Shown in pieces: positions 11,591 to 22,532 of a DNA stretch of 64,000 bases. Each line of letters starts with the position of its first letter. The stretch's first letter is position 1. Made by a program: the position numbers and the translations under genes. The stretch spans positions 8,495,607 through 8,559,606 of the forward strand of contig CM069448.1 in the NCBI GenBank assembly GCA_035610835.1, given 5' to 3'. This stretch comes from Ophiura sarsii (taxonomy: Eukaryota; Echinodermata; Ophiuroidea; Amphilepidida; Ophiuridae). The notes under the pieces were generated by a model that saw only the letters and a list, made by a program, of their open reading frames with translations, made no database searches and had not been told where the DNA came from.

Positions 11591-12886
11591 CCTATAAACG
11601 GGCTGGAAAGAGAAAAAACTTACAACTTAAGATCCTAAATATTTGTATTTCATTATTCTGATTGAAAGTACAACCAAGGAGTTATTATATTGACTATGAT
11701 AACTCCTTGGAACAACTTTTGAGGACCGTTTTCAGTGTCAAAAAAACCTATTTATTTTTAAAAGTGAACAACATCTAACTAAATTCAGTAAACTATGCAC
11801 ATTGTTCTTTATCGCAGATGACAATAGAAGTGTTGCCTGTAATCTTATGCACCATTATAAAGATTGATAAATGTTTGCATAAACTATTTTGATTTGTTTT
11901 AAATATATTTTTAATTTCAAGTTAAAAATATTATAACTTTATTTCTTATATGCATGTGCTATATGGTAAACAAATTGTTTGATGTATGTATGATGGAAAT
12001 AATAACATAGGTTTTGAATGCATTTCAAAATCTTTAATACACAGATTTACCATTTTGCAATACCTCATCACATGCCTATGAACCACAAATATAATTTTTC
12101 TGACTTGAATTTGCAAATATATTTTTATTATTATTTTATTGTTATGTCATTTAATAGGCAACACTTCTCTTCCCATATTAAATGATAATTTACTGAATTT
12201 AGGTATTTTTCAATTTATGTGCAATTGAAATAAAAAACCAGACTTAACCTCTACCGATAGCCCTACCTTGGGGCTAGGCTGTTGACCAAGTTTTGGTGGT
12301 TATAACTTTATTTTGTCTGTCAGTGTCATTATAAGCGCCCACCCCCGTTTTTCTCAATGTCATAAGCACAAAAATAAATACAAATAAACATAATGGTTTG
12401 AAAAAGGTCTCTATATTATTCCTAAATACAAAGTAAGTTAGTAAGTAGGCTATTAAATACCTTATTTGTGCATAACTATTAAGTTAAAAGAAATTTCCAG
12501 AAATCTGCATTAAATTAATGGTCAAATTACGGATTACCAAAAATGTTTACGGATTACCAGATTTCATGACATTGGTAATCCGTAGGATTACCAGATTTTT
12601 TTCCTTAATTTGGACACTGAGTTACACCAATCAAACCTTCTTTTTTTTTAGGCCTAAGGCCAACAAAAAATATTTGTTTGCCCAAACACGACCGATCCAT
12701 AAAATCTTTTTTAAAAAATGCCTTTTTCCTTTCTTTTTAAAGATATTTTTATGGTGAAAAATGTATTTTTTAAATAATATATTTTTATCTGGAGTTGCCA
12801 AATGGTCAGATTCTCCTAGACTAAATCCTCCCTTGTAAAGTAGCAAATTCAAGATTCTAGCTCAAACATGATCTGAGGGTTTGTAC
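11591..12886. other. Intergenic, AT-rich; MITE fragment at 12329-12390
   Basis: No coding signal. Positions 12329-12390 match the left end of the element at 12887-13442 (attataagcgcccacccccg and following). Around 12520-12600 the phrase 'acggattacca' recurs in direct and inverted form. The rest shows nothing recognisable. Confidence 0.5.
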
Positions 12887-13442
12887 TACCGTATTATCCC
12901 TATAAGCGCATGCCCTTATAAGCGTCCACCCCCGTTTTTCTCAATGACTACCAACAAACAATCCCTAAGCGCCCACCTTTTCAATTACCATAGCACTGTA
13001 ACAACATTTTTTGCCACAGCGTCCTTCAGTAAAGCAGTACCACCAGTAAGCCTGGTTCGATCGCTGCCGCCGCTCTCCCCGATTCGAGCCGCCATCTTTG
13101 TTTTTTATTCATGGCTTAAATACAACATCTCGTATGCTCAAAACTACCGAGAATAAACAACAAAGTTTTTGGAAGGGCACTTGAAGCTTGTCGGAACATT
13201 GACGTCATGTAATGTGGCCATAGTGAGACCACTGCGACGCAGCAATGTTGATTTCCCCCCCATATTTTAAACAGTTTACTTTTCGATCGCACATAGTTTT
13301 TCGCTAGTGCAACCTTGCCGAATTCGACAGTGTTCACGATAAATGAGTTTAAAAGCGGCGCTTATTAAGTTACCTTTTTTAAAGCGCCCACCCAAAATGA
13401 TTTTGCTAACCGCCCTGGGCGCTTAATAGAGATAATATGGTA
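12887..13442. mobile_element. MITE with TACC(G/A)TATTATC termini
   Basis: Terminal inverted repeats: left TACCGTATTATCCCTATAAG and right ending GCTTAATAGAGATAATATGGTA, whose reverse complement matches. Both arms carry 'aagcgcccaccc' phrases. The flanking TA on each side may be the target duplication, as for mariner-type elements. No transposase is encoded, so it is non-autonomous. Confidence 0.7.
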
Positions 13443-14082
13443 CATACGGGCTGCAAGCCTGTCACCCTTGAATTCAACACACATGCTTTCACTGAGAATT
13501 TAGACTTTTCACCTTTTTTTGGTGCTATTAAAACAAAAGTCTGTGGATAATAAAAGTCCGGATAGATTTTTATTAAGTCAATTTTCTGCAAAACAACTAC
13601 ATGTAACCATTGCGCTCTTTCAATCAGGATGAGTGATTACATAAGAAAAAGAAAGTATGTCCAAAACACAAAACCCCAGCTTCGTAGTAAATTGAGGGTA
13701 CTTTTCTTTGCCAAGTGCCTTTAGATTGTGCAGTTGTATCAACAAGCCCTACATGTATTATAACAGTCCATTTAACAGTCAATTCTCGGAGAATAATGAC
13801 CATTGATAGAGTTGCAAGCATTAATTGCAAATTGAAGCTTTTAACAAATTTATAAATGAGTATTTTAGGCATGAATTGATATTTTGGCAATTTTGGATTT
13901 GGTAAAAAAGGAGCTAAAATCATCACTTATATGCTGAAACCCCCAAATACTAAAATCATTAGAGTGTTCAACCCATGCAATAATTAGATATTCTGAAGAA
14001 GAAGAAAAACCCATGTTTTTGCCTAAATCAGAGTGAACTTTGATAATAGTGATGGTAATTTATTTCTTTTTTTCTTCTCCAG
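13443..14082. other. 5' flank and putative intron upstream of TOR1AIP
   Basis: No gene is visible. The end of this stretch is a pyrimidine-rich tract (tttctttttttcttctcc) followed by AG at 14081-14082, a good 3' splice acceptor. This implies an upstream non-coding exon that could not be located. Confidence 0.5.
14065..14082 (+). promoter_or_regulatory. 3' splice acceptor before TOR1AIP coding exon
   Basis: A polypyrimidine tract followed by CAG at 14080-14082 is contiguous with a 37-base 5' UTR and the ATG at 14120. It supports a spliced 5' leader rather than a processed retrocopy. Confidence 0.65.
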
Positions 14083-14119
14083 GTCACACTATAATTTCTA
14101 CAAGAACAAACCAGCAACG

Positions 14120-15229
14120 ATGCCTTCAAGGCCTTCACCAATACATGGCAGAAGAGCTTTACGCCCGCGGAAAAAGAAGGCGTCATCTAGTGACAACACT
14201 GAATCAGACAATGACGTTTCAGACAATGATGACAACATCAACAACATTGGAAAGGATGAGCCGGATTCTGGTAAAAACAAGATAAGTAGGTCATCACCAA
14301 ATAAACAGAAACAAATTAAGAAAAGTAGTTCATCACCAAATAAACAGGAAAAGCAGGTGATGACTAAGAAAATGGCAGAGGTAGGAGTTGAAACCAAAAA
14401 GGAACCAGCTTGTCTTCCACCAAATTCAAAGACCACTAAAAAGACACCAGACCCCAAGCAACTGAAATCTTTACCTTCGACATGTATGACATGTGTAGGG
14501 ATTGTATTGGCAATTTTGGCCATTTATATTTACGCCTTACAAACCGACAGCAAGCCTGTTCCACCTAAGTTCCGAAAAGAGGTATTCCTCGCCAAACTGG
14601 CCGGAATGAAAGGTACTTTTCCAAGCCAAAGCGAAAGGTTTTGGAATGTCATCGGGGCCGCACCAATGAGTCATCTGACGTCCAGCAAAGAACCCGAAAG
14701 ACCCGTGGTGATTATGCTTGTTGCACAACCCAGCACTGGCCCCACCACTGCATGCATCGCGAAACATCTTGGAAAATTGTACACCCAAGCCCTCGGAGGT
14801 CTTGAATACACTGTCAAGCCTGTGCATGTAAATGGTAGCGACTTTATTGGACATAATGCTGATGAAACAAAAGTCAAGTTGGACAGTGAATTGGCGAACG
14901 GGTTTGACAGCTCCAGTCTTGCAGCCATCATTGATGGTTTTGACAAACTGCCAGCGTGCAGTATTCTGTTATTCCACAGCTACTGTGAGAATGACAACGC
15001 GCAGTATAAAGATGTTGCTATTGTCTTGACTGTGGAGTTAGAAGAACCGGTTGACATTGAAACGTCATCCTTCAAGGACATAGATAGCCACGTTGATCGT
15101 CACTTGACAAAGTATTGGTCAATGTGTCCAGATCTCCAGAGGGACAAGAAAGATGCCATGCTTAGCAGAGTGGCCAATAACATTGCCTTGGTTACTGAAG
15201 AGCAACATTTGGCAACTTGTTCTATGTAA
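14120..15229 (+). CDS. TOR1AIP: Torsin-1A-interacting protein (LAP1/LULL1) homologue
   Basis: 369 codons in one coding exon. The start at 14120 was chosen because a splice acceptor ends at 14082, so an earlier in-frame ATG at 14033 would be intronic; the exon begins at 14083. Residues 1-120 are a basic, Ser/Lys/Asp-rich nucleo- or cytoplasmic tail with no fold. Residues 122-140 (CVGIVLAILAIYIYAL) are one membrane segment. Residues about 150-369 are the lumenal torsin-activator domain, recognisable by PVVIMLVAQPSTGPTTACIA, LDSELANGF, LPACSILLFHSYCENDNAQYKDVAIVLTVELEE and SRVANNIALV. Family members sit in the inner nuclear membrane or ER and switch on torsin AAA+ ATPases with an arginine finger; R350, 19 residues from the end, lies where that arginine is expected (inference from the pattern). 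The single-exon coding region is compact for the family. No neighbour is functionally linked. Confidence 0.93.
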   Translation: MPSRPSPIHGRRALRPRKKKASSSDNTESDNDVSDNDDNINNIGKDEPDSGKNKISRSSPNKQKQIKKSSSSPNKQEKQVMTKKMAEVGVETKKEPACLPPNSKTTKKTPDPKQLKSLPSTCMTCVGIVLAILAIYIYALQTDSKPVPPKFRKEVFLAKLAGMKGTFPSQSERFWNVIGAAPMSHLTSSKEPERPVVIMLVAQPSTGPTTACIAKHLGKLYTQALGGLEYTVKPVHVNGSDFIGHNADETKVKLDSELANGFDSSSLAAIIDGFDKLPACSILLFHSYCENDNAQYKDVAIVLTVELEEPVDIETSSFKDIDSHVDRHLTKYWSMCPDLQRDKKDAMLSRVANNIALVTEEQHLATCSM

Positions 15230-15374
15230 ATATGTAGATATGAAGTAAAACAAAATCAATTTTCGATCATGAAATGTTGAAAAGCATGTAAACCTACTTC
15301 TAAATTTGCAGTTAAAATTGTATGTGGCGCATTCAAGCGGAATGAGTCGTATGTCGGGAATATTGATTTTGACA
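15230..15374. other. TOR1AIP 3' flank
   Basis: AT-rich sequence after the stop. No canonical AATAAA was seen before the repeat units that begin at 15375, so the polyadenylation site is undetermined. Confidence 0.4.
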
Positions 15375-15782
15375 AGCAACATGTAATTTATTTTACTTGG
15401 CCTAACAGGTAAAATGAAGTGACAAATTCTTATGTTTTACTATAGATGTTTTCTCAGTTGGTAAACTGTTTGTGACTCAAAAACTAGAAGTTTGATTTTA
15501 GTGGGAACCATACTATAGCATTTTTACCTGCTTTTAAATGATGGACAAATATCAAAATCAAAACTGCTGACATGTGACTCATTTCGCTTGACATGAGACT
15601 CATTTCGCTTGACACGTCACATATGATGATGCAATTGGTGTTGAATCAAATTTAAAGGTTTACATTTCCTTTGACAGATACATAAAATATCAACTTTGTA
15701 AAAGATGTATTCTTTAGTTGGGGGGGGGGGGGGGGTGGCTAAGGGCATCACAGGGGAGGTTTGTTTCATTTTCTTTCATTTT

Positions 15783-16180
15783 ATGTTGCTCATACCATAC
15801 TCTTATGATTTATGATGGGTGCCAAAATTTGAGCCTTCTGGGATAGCCATATTGGCCAAGAATTCCAATATGGCCGCCATACTGGGGGATCAAAAATTCA
15901 AATTGCTTCAATTACGCTGACAAGCATACCACATTGTTTGTCTGAGCACAATGATTCTAAAAATGTATAGTTTGCCCCACTTCTGATTACTGAGATATTG
16001 ATCAAAACACGAAAAGGTCGTTGACCTTTGCTTTACGGGGGTCAAAATTTGAACACGCTCCGGTTTTGACAAACGATATCTCAGTATGGCAGCCATATTG
16101 GAATTGGCCAATATGGCTGTCCCAGAAGGCTCATAGTTTGGCATCCATCATAAATCATAAGAGTATGGTATGAGCAACAT
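15783..16180. mobile_element. Inverted-repeat element in triplicate copy 1
   Basis: Arms of about 75 bp: left atgttgctcataccatactc and onwards, right ending gagtatggtatgagcaacat. The arms include paired 'gccatattggcc' blocks. It is absent from copies 2 and 3, so it inserted after the triplication. It encodes nothing. Confidence 0.75.
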
Positions 16181-16998
16181 ATGAGTCCAATTTGGTACTT
16201 TTAGAATAAACTGATCCAAAATATCCCTTAGCCCCCCGCCCCCAACTCCTGTACTTGTTTTAATTGAGACTGTAGACTACAATCAAACTGTAATATTTAG
16301 ATTATTCCAGAAAACTGAAATACTAAAAATTAAACCAGTAATCCTTGCCATTTGTACATGTATGAAAACATTGATTATTTTTGGCAAAGGTGCAGCATAC
16401 ATAAGTTATATATTATAAATTTTACTGCCTACTTGCTTCTTCCGAGTCGTATCTCTATCTCACTCTATAACTTTTCAGTTATATATAAAAAAATAATCAA
16501 TGTTTTCATACATGTACAAATTGCAAGGATTACTGGTTTAATTTTTAGAGGAATTTACAGTAATTTGTTTGTCATTATTGCATCAGTAACTCCAACAGTA
16601 CAATAACCATACCATAGCATGAATATCAAACATGGCATCCATTTTGGAAGAAAAATAGCAAAATATGGGAAAATAGTAAATAGTAAGCCCTGCCTCCCCT
16701 TTGTCTTCCAAAAATCAGGACGAGCAACATGTAATTTATTTTACTTGGCCTAACAGGTAAAAAGAAGTGACAAATTCTTATGTTTTACTATAGATGTTTT
16801 CTCAGTTGGTAAACTGTTTGTGACTTAAAAACTAGAAGTTTGATTTTAGTAGGAACCATACTGTAGCATTTTTACCTGTTAAATGATGGACAAATATCAA
16901 AATCAAAACTGCTGACATGTGACTCATTTCGCTTGACACGTGACTCATGTCGCTTGATCACGTCACATGTATGGTGATGCAATTGGTGTTAAATCAAA

Positions 16999-17102
16999 GG
17001 CATAATTCTGTAATACCCTCCACACCCTACATTAGTAGGTGCGTCGTTCTTAAAAATCATGCACTGTGAATACCCCTGTGAAGGGTATAACAGAATTACT
17101 CC
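16999..17102. mobile_element. 104-bp MITE with 8-bp target duplication (copy 1 of 3)
   Basis: Termini GGCATAATTCTGTAATACCC and GGGTATAACAGAATTACTCC are inverted repeats. The flanks 16991-16998 and 17103-17110 are both AAATCAAA. The sister tandem copies lack the element, giving an empty-site comparison. An 8-bp duplication suggests hAT-type or similar mobilisation. Confidence 0.85.
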
Positions 17103-17703
17103 AAATCAAATTTAAAGGTTTTCATTTCCTTTTTATACATAAAATATCAACTTTGTAAAAGATGTTCTCTTTGCTTGTTTTAATTGAGAGTGTAGACTAC
17201 AATCAAACTGTAATATTTATCCAAATTATTTCTTGTCATTGCAATTTTGATTATTCTAGAAAACTGAAATACTAAAAATTAAACCGGAAATCCTTGCCAT
17301 TTGTACATGTATGAAAACATTGATTATTTTTTATATTATAACTTATAGGAATTTACAGTAATTTGTTTGTCATTAGATTGCATCAGTAACTCAAACAGAA
17401 CCAAAACCATACCATGGCGTGCATATTAAACATGGCGGCCATTTTGGAAGAAAAATAGCAAAAAATGAGAAAATAGTAAATAGTTAAGCAGCCCTGCCTC
17501 CCCTTTGTCTTCCAAAAATCAGGACGAGCAACATGTAATTTATTTTACTTGGCCTTACAGGTAAAAAGAAGTGACAAATTCTTATGTTTTGCATGTTTTC
17601 TCAGTTGGTAAATTGTTTGTAACTTAAAAACTAGAAGTTTGATTTTAGTGGGGTTTGGACCATACTGTAGCATTTTTACCTGCTTTTAAATGATGGACAC
17701 TTA

Positions 17704-18122
17704 GGCCAAACAAAAAAAAAAGTTTGTCTCAAAGCTTGCGAAGGCTTCAAAATCGGGCGACGCGCGCTGTTTTTTGTCTTCCATTTTTTTTTTTTTTTTA
17801 CATTTTTTTATTTGTGTGGCAATTTTTACTCTTACTATTTGCAACCGATGACACTTTCTGATATTTGTATTTTCTATTTGAAATGAATATCGTGATGTAG
17901 TTGTGTATAAGAACAATTGTGCAGCGTTTTTTGAAGAACTGAGTCATGTAAAAGTTTGAGAAAAGGAAAATCTGCCGATATTTTTAATAAAAACTCGAAA
18001 TAAAAATTTGTAGGGAAAAAAAATTTGATTTGACAATTTTCTGCATTTCAGACGCGGTATTTTGGCATTTCAAAACCAATGCGCGCGCAAGCTTTGAGAC
18101 GAACCTCTTATTTTGTTTGGCC
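17704..18122. mobile_element. PIF/Harbinger-like MITE with TTA duplication
   Basis: Inverted termini GGCCAAACAAAAAA and TTTTGTTTGGCC continue into 'tctcaaagcttgcg'-type arms. TTA flanks both sides (17701-17703 and 18123-18125). The 3-bp TTA duplication is characteristic of PIF/Harbinger elements. No transposase. Confidence 0.8.
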
Positions 18123-18145
18123 TTATCAAAATTCAAAACTGCCGA

Positions 18146-18230
18146 CATGTGACTCATTTCGCTTGACATGTGACTCATTTCGCTTGACATGTGACTCATT
18201 TCGCTTGACATGTGACTCATGTCGCTAGAG
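18146..18230. repeat. 21-bp minisatellite, four copies
   Basis: Unit 'catgtgactcatttcgcttga' in slightly varied form, four times here but only about twice at the matching places of copies 1 and 2 (near 15571-15618 and 16916-16962). Confidence 0.85.
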
Positions 18231-18385
18231 GTTTTACACTACATAAAATATCAACTTTGTAAAAGATGTTCTCTTTGCTTGTTGTAGACTACAATCAAAC
18301 TGTAATATTTATCCAAAATTATTTCTTGTCATTGTAATTTTGATTATTCCAGAAAACTGAAATTCTAAAAATTATACCGGTATTA

Positions 18386-19220
18386 GGGACCGTTCATTAT
18401 TTATGGTGGAGGGGGGGTTGGGTAAAATATAGGGGGGGTCATGTAACTTTCATATGTTGAAATAGGGGGGGTTATGTAACTTTTTATTCTTAAACAGGGG
18501 GGGTTGGGTAACTTTTTTAAACTATAAAGATGGTGGTGATTGGGTTGATTTTAGAGGCTATTTTGGAGTGTAAATGCCAATTTTTTGTGCGCTTCGCGCA
18601 CATAATCTTACAACCTTTCAACTTCAAAACATGTAGGCTACTTATGATGAGACAACTTTCGTACAGCAAATCTTTTTTGTGCACGCCCTGCTCGGACGAT
18701 CTGTTGGAAAAACACCTATATAATCATCAATGGTTGAAAACATTAGAGCCATGAGGTGTATAAAAACATGTTAATAGCCTAGGCCTATGTTCCAAAATCC
18801 AATTTGACTAAAAACAGTAATTTCTTGCATGCTTTTCACCTCGTCTCACTCTCAGCTCTGCACCAATGCTCACAAGAATATTTCATACGTTTTTGTCTGG
18901 ATGGTCTGGTTATAAAGACTCACAAACACCCAAAATGTATAAATATATGACAAATGTTCCGCCTCGCTACGCTCGCAATGTAGTTAGTCATTAAATTATT
19001 GGCCGTTCAGAGGGCACAACCAACGAATTCATGGGCAAAAGAAAAATACATCCTCTAAGTATGTGACAAGTTGATTTTGAGTGGGGGGGGTTGTGTAAAA
19101 ATCTATTGGTTAGTAGGGGGTCATGTAATTTTCAGTTTTGTAGGGGGGGTTAGGTAATTTTGACATACGAGTCTCGAATTTGTCCCAACCCCCCCTCCAC
19201 CATATATAATGAACGGTCCC
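18386..19220. mobile_element. G-rich Harbinger-like MITE, 835 bp
   Basis: Inverted termini GGGACCGTTCATTATTTATG and its partner ending ATATAATGAACGGTCCC, followed inward by 'ggtggaggggggg'. TTA flanks both sides (18383-18385 and 19221-19223). The interior has repeated gggggggt-gta phrases and a non-coding core. No transposase. Confidence 0.85.
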
Positions 19221-19357
19221 TTAATCCTTGCCATTTGTATGTATGAAAACAATGATTATTTTTATATATTTAACTTAAAATAGGAATTTACAGTAATTTT
19301 GTCTTGAACATCTTTTCTCTCTAACATTATTACCAGTGAAAGAAACATTACTATTAA

Positions 19358-20501
19358 AGGGGCATAGAGAGATACGTATGGGAGTGCGCCCTCAATTATC
19401 CTGGAAATCAGTTTTGTTGCATCAAAGTAATACTTTAAGCATAATATAGGTTTTCCCAGTTAGTTTAACACTTTTTTCATTATATTTCATATCTCGTTAA
19501 GTTATAATTCGTCCCCAAAATCTGACTTACGCATTTTGTTAGATAAATTTCGTCAATGACCATTATATTTCAAAGTATGACCATTTCATTTAATTCATTG
19601 GTCATTTCTTTTCGTCAAGGAAGGATTGAATTCGTATCACCTGATGGGTAGCGGGGTCTATGCACAAATATAATTCGTCTTTGTTCATTATTTTTAATAC
19701 TTTTATCACATATATTCGTCAGGTGTTAGAAGAATAGGCCTCATATTATTGCAGGTTAGATTTGAACCACCGACATGTGTTCTTTTGCCTTGTTGATTCA
19801 GATCCGAACAGACCTACATTTCATATCAGCGAACAAGAAAGAAAGAAAGAAAAAGAAAAGAAAAAAAATATATATAAAACGAATAGGCCTATAGCTGGAT
19901 TTTACATGCTTCTAGGTTCTAGGCAGGACGTTCCACATGGGATGAAATAAAGTGAACTGAATATGAAACTATTTGATCAAAGACGAAATAAATGTATACA
20001 TTAGTAGGTTACCGCTGTATCAGACGAAATGGAAGTGTGTTAGGACGAAATAAAATGAACATTAAATGAAATTCATTGCGCAAAATATGAATATACTTGA
20101 CCAAAGACGAAATTTACTTTAACAAATGCAACCTTCAACATTTTGGGACGAATTCAAACTTAACGAGATATGAAATATAATGAATAAAGTGTTAAACTAA
20201 CTGGGAAAACCTATACTAACTACCATCTGAAACAGTTTACCAACATTCGCCGTTTATCATATAAAATTTCATGATTTTCTTAATTTCGATATGATCATAT
20301 CGAAACTAAGGTGCTGAATTAGGAAGTTATGCTATCGTTTACTCATGGACTTTCGCAGCAAATCTCAACCCGGAAGTGCCATTATTTGCTTAGTTTGGCA
20401 TGAAGGCGATGTTGGAATTGTATGACATTTTGGATTTGGGCTATGTTCCGTTATTTGCTCATTTAGTATATTGATACATCTCTCAATACCCCTTTACCCC
20501 T
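19358..20501. mobile_element. TTAA-flanked element, interrupted by a second element
   Basis: TTAA at 19354-19357 and 20502-20505. The termini AGGGGCATAGAGAGATACG and its inverted partner near 20478-20501 match imperfectly. The middle (19449-20211) is a separate inverted-repeat insertion. TTAA duplication points to piggyBac-type mobilisation (inference). Confidence 0.6.
19449..20211. mobile_element. Inverted-repeat element nested in 19358-20501
   Basis: Arms of more than 50 bp: GGTTTTCCCAGTTAGTTTAA and, at the right, TTAAACTAACTGGGAAAACC; they continue through a 'cattatatttcatatctcgttaag' match. TATA flanks on both sides suggest a TA-type duplication. The interior repeats 'gacgaaat' words. 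No transposase. Confidence 0.8.
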
Positions 20502-21228
20502 TTAAGTCATATCGATTTGATAATTGCAGTGAATGCCTAATTCAGTACAAGTGAGGGTTCAGACACACTATTATAGATGGCCAACAAATATCAGTCACCT
20601 CACAGATATTCATCAACTAATCCTGCCAGTTCATTGGCTAATTTGGGCAAAATAAGGTTATCAAGGGAATGTTATAAATCGTGATAATTGTTCACAACCT
20701 CATCCCCAGAAAGTGTTTTCACTCACTCACTCACCCTATATATAGGTTGAAATTCTTAACCCACAGATTAAAGTATTCTGTAACCAGTGTTGTTATTGCA
20801 TGCGGACCCCCTCTCCCTCATGCTGAAAAATGAATTGACCATCTACACTGTGATGGCAAATCCATGCATGCATTCCCCCACTCCCTAAATTTGGTTGGCC
20901 TCTTCTTTATTAGTTTTCAAAATTGCAAAATATTCTTATTGTAAAGTATTAAACATGTTAAAGGTAGATGTTCTGATTGCTGGCCCGATTTTCAACTTGA
21001 TGTTTTCTATTTTTACATGAAAGGTCATCCTTAAAATTGTCACATTCCAAAGTTTGAGTTGCATAACTCCATTGGTTCTAATTTTAGAAGGACAAGGTCA
21101 CAATCATTTTGCCTATTGAGTAGTACACAAACTAGCTGGTGGTTAACCACCTTTAGCAGTAATTCACCACATTTTAGCCTATAATTTCTACATGAAACAT
21201 TTCTGGCCCCTAAGGTTTAATAGACATA

Positions 21229-21879
21229 AGGCCCTTCACAATTGATTTTGAGCTTCCTGTTGCAGGTTTAAAAAAAGGAACGAGGTGACTTTTAATTATT
21301 AATTATCTTTTATTTTCTCTATTTTGAAACTAATTATTTTGTGGTTGCAACCAATTTCACTACCCTTATAATGAGGACTCTGCATTTAATTATTTCCCAA
21401 ATATGATTAATTTGATAGCCAAGTATTAAAGGTAGATGACCCGATCACATTTTCGTAACACAGAATTATTTCAAACATACGGAGATTTTCATATCATATG
21501 AAAGCTCGTATTTTTCTCATCATCATACTGAAATTTGACGGCCTAAATCGGTATAATTACGGAGAAATCGATGAAATAACGTCGAATTACCGCGAACGGT
21601 GGTATACCACCGATATAGTTTGTGTACAACTCAATGGGTGCAGTTCACAGCATCTTGTGCGTCTAAAATAAGAACCATTAGAGCTATGCAACTCAAACTT
21701 TGGAACACGACTTTTTTAAGGATGACCTTTCATGTAGAATAGAAAACTTCAAGTTGAAAATCGGAAATGTGATCGGGTCATCTACCTTTAATGCAATCAT
21801 GTTCTATATTTGTACATCATCATAGATGATATGATTAAAGTCGTAGCAAATAAAACTCAAAATCAATTGTAAAGGGCCT
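21229..21879. mobile_element. TA-flanked element inserted in family P copy 1
   Basis: Inverted termini AGGCCCTTCACAATTGATTT and AAATCAATTGTAAAGGGCCT. TA at 21227-21228 and 21880-21881. The uninterrupted relative at 50473-50819 reads through this site, confirming the boundaries. A TA duplication fits Tc1/mariner-type mobilisation. It carries a nested family P element. Confidence 0.88.
21430..21787. mobile_element. TTAA MITE, family P copy 2 (innermost of the nest)
   Basis: TTAA at 21426-21429 and 21788-21791. Near-perfect inverted termini AGGTAGATGACCCGATCACA and TGTGATCGGGTCATCTACCT, 358 bp. Reverse-complemented, it aligns with copy 1, so inner and outer elements are of the same family. Confidence 0.9.
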
Positions 21880-22532
21880 TATGAGAAAAATATGGGGATT
21901 CTTCCGATATCAAAATATCATGATGTGAAAAAAAAATTATAGCCAAAAAAAGTGATAGGAACATACACCTTTAAGTATCGTTAACTAACATCATTTTTAC
22001 CTTGATTTTTTAAAAAATCAAGGTTCGCTATCTCTGCCGTTTCTTTCTTCTTTCTTTCTGGCAAACCCACCATACAAAATGCTTCTTCTCCTTCATCTTA
22101 CATGCTACGATCACCAGACTTGGTCAGTAGGACCCCCTACCTGATCCTCATATAAATTCCTCAGTTTGGGGTCAAAGGTCACAGAGCGTGAAATCAAAAT
22201 GTGATTTCCACTTAAAACGCCCTTGCAATTTAGTAAAATGACCTAGGATCGTCAAAATTGGTCAACATATTCCTCATTACCGTACTGATATATAATAGTT
22301 CGGTTTTTAAAATCAAAATATATTTGGGGTCGCTAGGGTCAAAATGTTGACTTTTTTAACATATCACTTAAAATGCTTCTTGTCTCAGAGGAAATAACTG
22401 ATGACTGTCATAATTGGTCAAAAGATTCCTTTGGTCCATGCACATATGAAAATATGTCATACGGGGTCACTAGGGGTCATTGAACTATACAGGTGTAAAA
22501 CATAAGATTTTGGCCAGACTACTTTTTTCTTG

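Larger units (their letters stand above)
15375..19303. repeat. Three tandem copies of an approximately 0.8-kb segment
   Basis: Copies start with 'agcaacatgtaatttatttt' at 15375, 16723 and 17527. The clean length is about 804 bp (copy 2). Copy 1 is lengthened by an inverted-repeat element (15783-16180), copy 2 by a 104-bp element (16999-17102) and copy 3 by two elements (17704-18122 and 18386-19220). All copies share 'ggtaaactgtttgtgac', 'ccttgccatttgtacatgta' and related blocks. Copies 1 and 2 end in 'ccctgcctcccctttgtctt'. A dispersed relative lies at 48922-49582. Confidence 0.85.
20962..21970. mobile_element. TTAA MITE, family P copy 1 (outermost of a three-level nest)
   Basis: TTAA at 20958-20961 and 21971-21974. 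Terminal words AGGTAGATG and CACCT. Without the 651-bp insertion at 21229-21879 it is about 356 bp, matching the copy at 50473-50819 along its length. Family P has at least six copies in this window. Confidence 0.85.

Noticed and set aside
14033..14119. Upstream in-frame ATG that would add 29 residues to TOR1AIP.
   Set aside because: It lies before a strong splice acceptor at 14081-14082 and encodes phenylalanines from the pyrimidine tract.
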